NCBI GenBank assembly: GCA_014801735.1
Contig: JAAVDO010000006.1
Coordinates: forward strand, 201,306 to 265,305
Origin: Bacteroides sp.
GTDB lineage: Bacteria; Bacteroidota; Bacteroidia; Bacteroidales; Muribaculaceae
Length of the DNA: 64,000 nucleotides
Direction: 5' to 3'
Under the pieces are notes generated by a model. The model saw nothing but the letters and a program-made list of their open reading frames with translations. It ran no database searches and had not been told where the DNA came from. How positions within the stretch are numbered: the first letter of the stretch is position 1; each line of letters starts with the position of its first letter. Shown here one piece after another: positions 61,611-64,000 of the stretch. The translations under genes and the position numbers were made by a program.

Positions 61611-61661
61611 GGCAAATGTACGTATAATAACGTTAAATAATGCTATTATGGGCAGGTGCGC

Positions 61662-61692
61662 ATTGCAAGCCAGAAATTAATTGCTATATTTG
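61662..61692 (+). promoter_or_regulatory. Promoter of the Trp-Gly-rich protein gene
   Basis: -7 TATATTTG at 61685-61692 is a full match; a -33-like ATTG at 61662-61665 is 19 bp upstream. The leader would be about 155 nt. Confidence 0.55.
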
Positions 61693-61853
61693 TGCTACTT
61701 TAAGGCATAAAGGTTAGCAACAGATAGCCCCGCGGCCTGAAAGATGCAGAGGGACACAGAACCCGAGTAAACCGCGACGCAGTTTCGGCACTCAGCCACG
61801 CTCCCCTGCCGAGAAATTATCTTAATAAATACTCTGAATAAAATCGAGAGAAT
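61693..61853 (+). promoter_or_regulatory. Structured 5' leader of the Trp-Gly-rich protein gene
   Basis: Two stem arrangements are readable: CGCGG (61731-61735) with CCGCG (61772-61776), enclosing GGG (61751-61753) with CCC (61762-61764); and TTTCGGCA (61783-61790) with TGCCGA-G-AAA (61807-61816). The last 37 nt before the ATG are AT-rich and unstructured. Leader control is possible; no known riboswitch class was recognised with confidence. Confidence 0.4.
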
Positions 61854-62936
61854 ATGAAAATTTCATCACTAATCATTGCGGTATTGCTGGGCTCAGGTCT
61901 GGCAAGTGCACAGGGCTATTATGACGACGATATATATTTCGACGCCTCGAAAGCCAAGAAAGCGACCACAACCGCTCAATCGGCAAGAAATAAATATTAC
62001 GGCAGTTATCCCGCCGCCGACACATATACTCCCGAAGGAGGATCGACACGCAGCGTCGACGAGTATAACCGCCGCGGCATCTTTGCCGTGCCTCATGCAA
62101 CCGACACCATCAGCGTTGACTCGCTCATTGCGCTGGGTGATTTCAGCTACACACGCCGCATAGAGCGATTCCACAATCCCGACGTCGTGATCGAAAATCC
62201 CGACAAGTCGATCGCCGAAGTATACTACAGCGAGGGCAACCCTCCAGAAATAAATATCTATGTCAACACTCCCGGCTACTGGGGTTATCCCTACGGCTAC
62301 GCCTACGCCTACGATCCCTTCTGGGGACCCGGTTGGGGCTGGGGTCCGAGCTGGGCATGGGGCAGTCCTTACTGGAGCTGGAACTGGGGCTGGGGCCCGA
62401 GTTGGAGTTGGAGTTGGGCCTGGGGTCCAAGCTGGAACTGGGGTTGGGGTCCCGGTTGGGGCTGGGGTGGCCCTGCATGGGGATGGGCACCCTCGATCCC
62501 GACGCCACCCGCACAGGGACGTCCTATCAACGGCGTGCGCCCGGGCGGCGACACTCACTATGCCGGCAGCTATCGCCGTGCATCAGGTAGCAGCAGCTCC
62601 CGCTGGAATATCAGCAACCTGAGCGGCCGTCCCAGTGCCGGAAGCATGAGCCGACCCACACAGGGCAGCAACGGCACACAGTATCGTCCAGGTGCAAACG
62701 GATCATATCGCAACGGAACCGCAAGCCGCAATGACAATAATAACAGCCGTAGCTACCGTCGCGAACAAAACAACAACTACAATAACTACAACAATTCGTC
62801 GTTCCGCAACAACAGCAATTCGGGCGGATCATACCGCAGCAGCGGCAGCATGGGTGGCTCAATGCGCTCGGGAGCTGGCTCGGCCGGCTCGATGAGAGGC
62901 GGTGGCGGAGGTGCTTCGCGCGGCGGCCGACGCTAA
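61854..62936 (+). CDS. Secreted Trp-Gly-rich low-complexity protein
   Basis: 360 residues, signal peptide 1-19 (cleaved at LASAQG). Residues about 20-140 are ordinary sequence with VDSLIALGDFSYTRRIERF. About 140-225 is dominated by Trp, Gly, Tyr, Pro and Ser in a 4-6 residue pattern (WGWGPSWSWSWAWGPSW). About 226-360 is Asn/Ser/Gly/Arg-rich and ends in GGGGGASRGGRR. Similar WG-rich secreted proteins occur in Bacteroidales, with no function I know of. The Trp-rich stretch could bind sugars or lipids, or self-assemble; this is inference. Preceded by a long structured leader, followed by a terminator. Confidence 0.75.
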   Translation: MKISSLIIAVLLGSGLASAQGYYDDDIYFDASKAKKATTTAQSARNKYYGSYPAADTYTPEGGSTRSVDEYNRRGIFAVPHATDTISVDSLIALGDFSYTRRIERFHNPDVVIENPDKSIAEVYYSEGNPPEINIYVNTPGYWGYPYGYAYAYDPFWGPGWGWGPSWAWGSPYWSWNWGWGPSWSWSWAWGPSWNWGWGPGWGWGGPAWGWAPSIPTPPAQGRPINGVRPGGDTHYAGSYRRASGSSSSRWNISNLSGRPSAGSMSRPTQGSNGTQYRPGANGSYRNGTASRNDNNNSRSYRREQNNNYNNYNNSSFRNNSNSGGSYRSSGSMGGSMRSGAGSAGSMRGGGGGASRGGRR

Positions 62937-62951
62937 TTTCACAGCATACAC

Positions 62952-62986
62952 ATGGGGGCGCCGGAACAATATGCGCCCCCATTTTG
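62952..62986 (+). terminator. Terminator of the Trp-Gly-rich gene
   Basis: Perfect 10 bp stem ATGGGGGCGC / GCGCCCCCAT (62952-62961 and 62973-62982), followed by TTTG. Confidence 0.7.
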
Positions 62987-63161
62987 TTAATACAACAGAC
63001 ATCGCCACCGGCCGATGTAACAATCCTGTAAATAATAACTGAATCCTTAACCACACTCATCACCACGCTTATTGAAAACGGACAGCAGTAACAACATGTA
63101 ATTATGTGGCGTTGCTCCTGAAAACATCTTTCGACCGGGAATGAGATTTTCTCTGCATATT

Positions 63162-64000
63162 ATGAAAAAACAATTGCTTGCAGCTACCGCTATCGCGGCA
63201 ACAGCCCTTGCCGGAAGCGGCCAATCCGCAATCGACGCCTTCTCTATTTCTCAGGGCGACCTGCGCGGCACAGCCCGCTTCATGTCAATGGGAGGAGCCT
63301 TCGGTGCACTCGGAGGCGACCTTTCAGTGCTCAATCAGAATCCGGGAGGTCTGGGAGTGTACCGCAGCAGCGAAGTCGGTGTGACCGTAGACTTCGATTT
63401 CATGCATTTCTCAACAAACACCCTCGGAACCCGCCAAACCGGAAATAAGACCAAGGTGGCCTGCAATAATTTCGGTTATATCGGATCGATTTACACCGGC
63501 AGCGAGACAATGCCTTTCATCAACTTCGGCGCCACATTCTCGCGCTCACAGCAGTTCAATCGTGTATATGCCGGCCGCAACAACTCAATGCAGGGTTCGT
63601 TCTCCAATTATATAGCCGGAGCTACCTCGGCAAACAGCAGCGGCTATGCCGGCTGGAGCCAGGCCGAACTGACCGATTACAGCGAAAACTACAATCCCTA
63701 TGTGCAGAGCAATGCTCCATGGATGAGCGTGCTGGCCTACAACTCATACCTGATCAACCCCACGACAAATGCCGACGGCTCGTTTTCCGACAGCAACAGT
63801 TACAAGGGTCTCTGGCAGGACAACTCCTCGGGCTATTCCACCTTCGAGACTCAGGAGAGCGGCTACGTTGACGAGTACAACCTTGACTTCGGCGGCAACG
63901 TGATGGATATGCTCTACTGGGGCCTCGGATTCGGTATCACAGATATCAAGTACACAGCAAACACCTACTACACCGAGGATATCGACAATGCGCGCATTCC
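63162..64000 (+). CDS. OmpP1/FadL-family outer-membrane protein, 3' truncated by window edge
   Basis: The frame is open to the last base; 279 complete codons are visible. Signal peptide MKKQLLAATAIAATALAGSG, then the family hallmark RGTARFMSMGGAFGALGGD and LNQNPGGLGVYRSSEVGV, which in OmpP1/FadL/TodX porins forms the N-terminal hatch and first strands. Later strands are barrel-like (NFGYIGSIYTG, MPFINFGATFSRSQQF). In Bacteroidales these proteins are sometimes labelled hemin receptors; lipid or hydrophobic-molecule transport is the family theme. The start is ATG 63162. No promoter was identified in the 225 bp upstream. Confidence 0.85.
   Translation, partial: MKKQLLAATAIAATALAGSGQSAIDAFSISQGDLRGTARFMSMGGAFGALGGDLSVLNQNPGGLGVYRSSEVGVTVDFDFMHFSTNTLGTRQTGNKTKVACNNFGYIGSIYTGSETMPFINFGATFSRSQQFNRVYAGRNNSMQGSFSNYIAGATSANSSGYAGWSQAELTDYSENYNPYVQSNAPWMSVLAYNSYLINPTTNADGSFSDSNSYKGLWQDNSSGYSTFETQESGYVDEYNLDFGGNVMDMLYWGLGFGITDIKYTANTYYTEDIDNARI

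Noticed and set aside
61794..61812. AGCCACGCTCCCCTGCC resembling the B12 box of cobalamin riboswitches
   Set aside because: It has mismatches in the core (the GGARA part is missing), the other conserved cobalamin elements could not be found, and the gene downstream has no B12 link.
62320..62480. GGNTGG-type tandem repeat as a non-coding satellite
   Set aside because: It is in frame inside a secreted protein and encodes the Trp-Gly zone without stops.

Overview
The window is chromosomal DNA of a Gram-negative member of the Bacteroidales, most likely a gut Muribaculaceae-type organism; the family is inferred from gene content, and I cannot name a species. Pointers are the DAHP synthase fused to a C-terminal chorismate mutase, the fused LpxC-FabZ, the fused FeoA-FeoB, an RpsP with a long alanine-rich tail, DUF4421 and Porin_10 outer-membrane proteins, an exbB-exbD-exbD-tonB operon, and the near-absence of Shine-Dalgarno sequences. 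Promoters fit the Bacteroidota pattern: a TAnnTTTG -7 box, about 20 bp behind a TTTG-like -33 box. No mobile element, CRISPR array, tRNA or rRNA was found; gene content is almost entirely core.

Layout. 1-5.8 kb: end of an aromatic amino acid operon (aminotransferase, DAHP synthase/chorismate mutase, prephenate dehydrogenase), then a NUDIX hydrolase and priA. 5.8-11.5 kb: a stand-alone HsdR-N-type nuclease domain, holA, a small beta-barrel protein, a LysM protein with a periplasmic-binding-like domain, an AlkD-like HEAT-repeat protein and an EamA transporter. 11.7-17.2 kb: a CLC protein, a GIN-domain protein and a dTDP-sugar cluster rfbA-rfbC-rfbB plus acetyltransferase that lacks rfbD. 17.3-26 kb: ftsY-rimO-menF, the anaerobic ribonucleotide reductase pair nrdD-nrdG, a DUF4421 protein and a bile-salt-hydrolase/penicillin-acylase family enzyme.

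26.2-33.7 kb: a seven-gene minus-strand operon lpxD-lpxC/fabZ-lpxA-pyrK-pyrD-murB-murA, joining lipid A, pyrimidine and peptidoglycan steps that converge on UDP-GlcNAc. MurA has Asp where the fosfomycin-reactive Cys is expected. 33.8-49.8 kb: an AspT/YidE-type transporter, rsmG, a metallo-hydrolase, glnS-TPR, rpsP, a Porin_10 protein, small envelope proteins, a glycosidase-like lipoprotein, a pRiA4b ORF-3-like protein, tatA-tatC and fabD. 49.8-64 kb: an M16 peptidase, the TonB energising operon, a gene-free 0.9 kb region holding a candidate small RNA, rpsO, feoAB, mutS2, a DUF308/HdeD membrane protein, a Trp/Gly-rich secreted protein behind a structured leader, and the start of an OmpP1/FadL-like porin.

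The least explained parts are the candidate small RNA at 55.07-55.27 kb, the lone nuclease domain between priA and holA, the leader plus Trp-Gly protein at 61.7-62.9 kb, and the lpx-pyr-mur operon. Promoter placement decides several starts (holA, feoB) and suggests leaderless or nearly leaderless mRNAs at 10.05 kb and 46.5 kb. All family assignments come from reading motifs; no database search was run.
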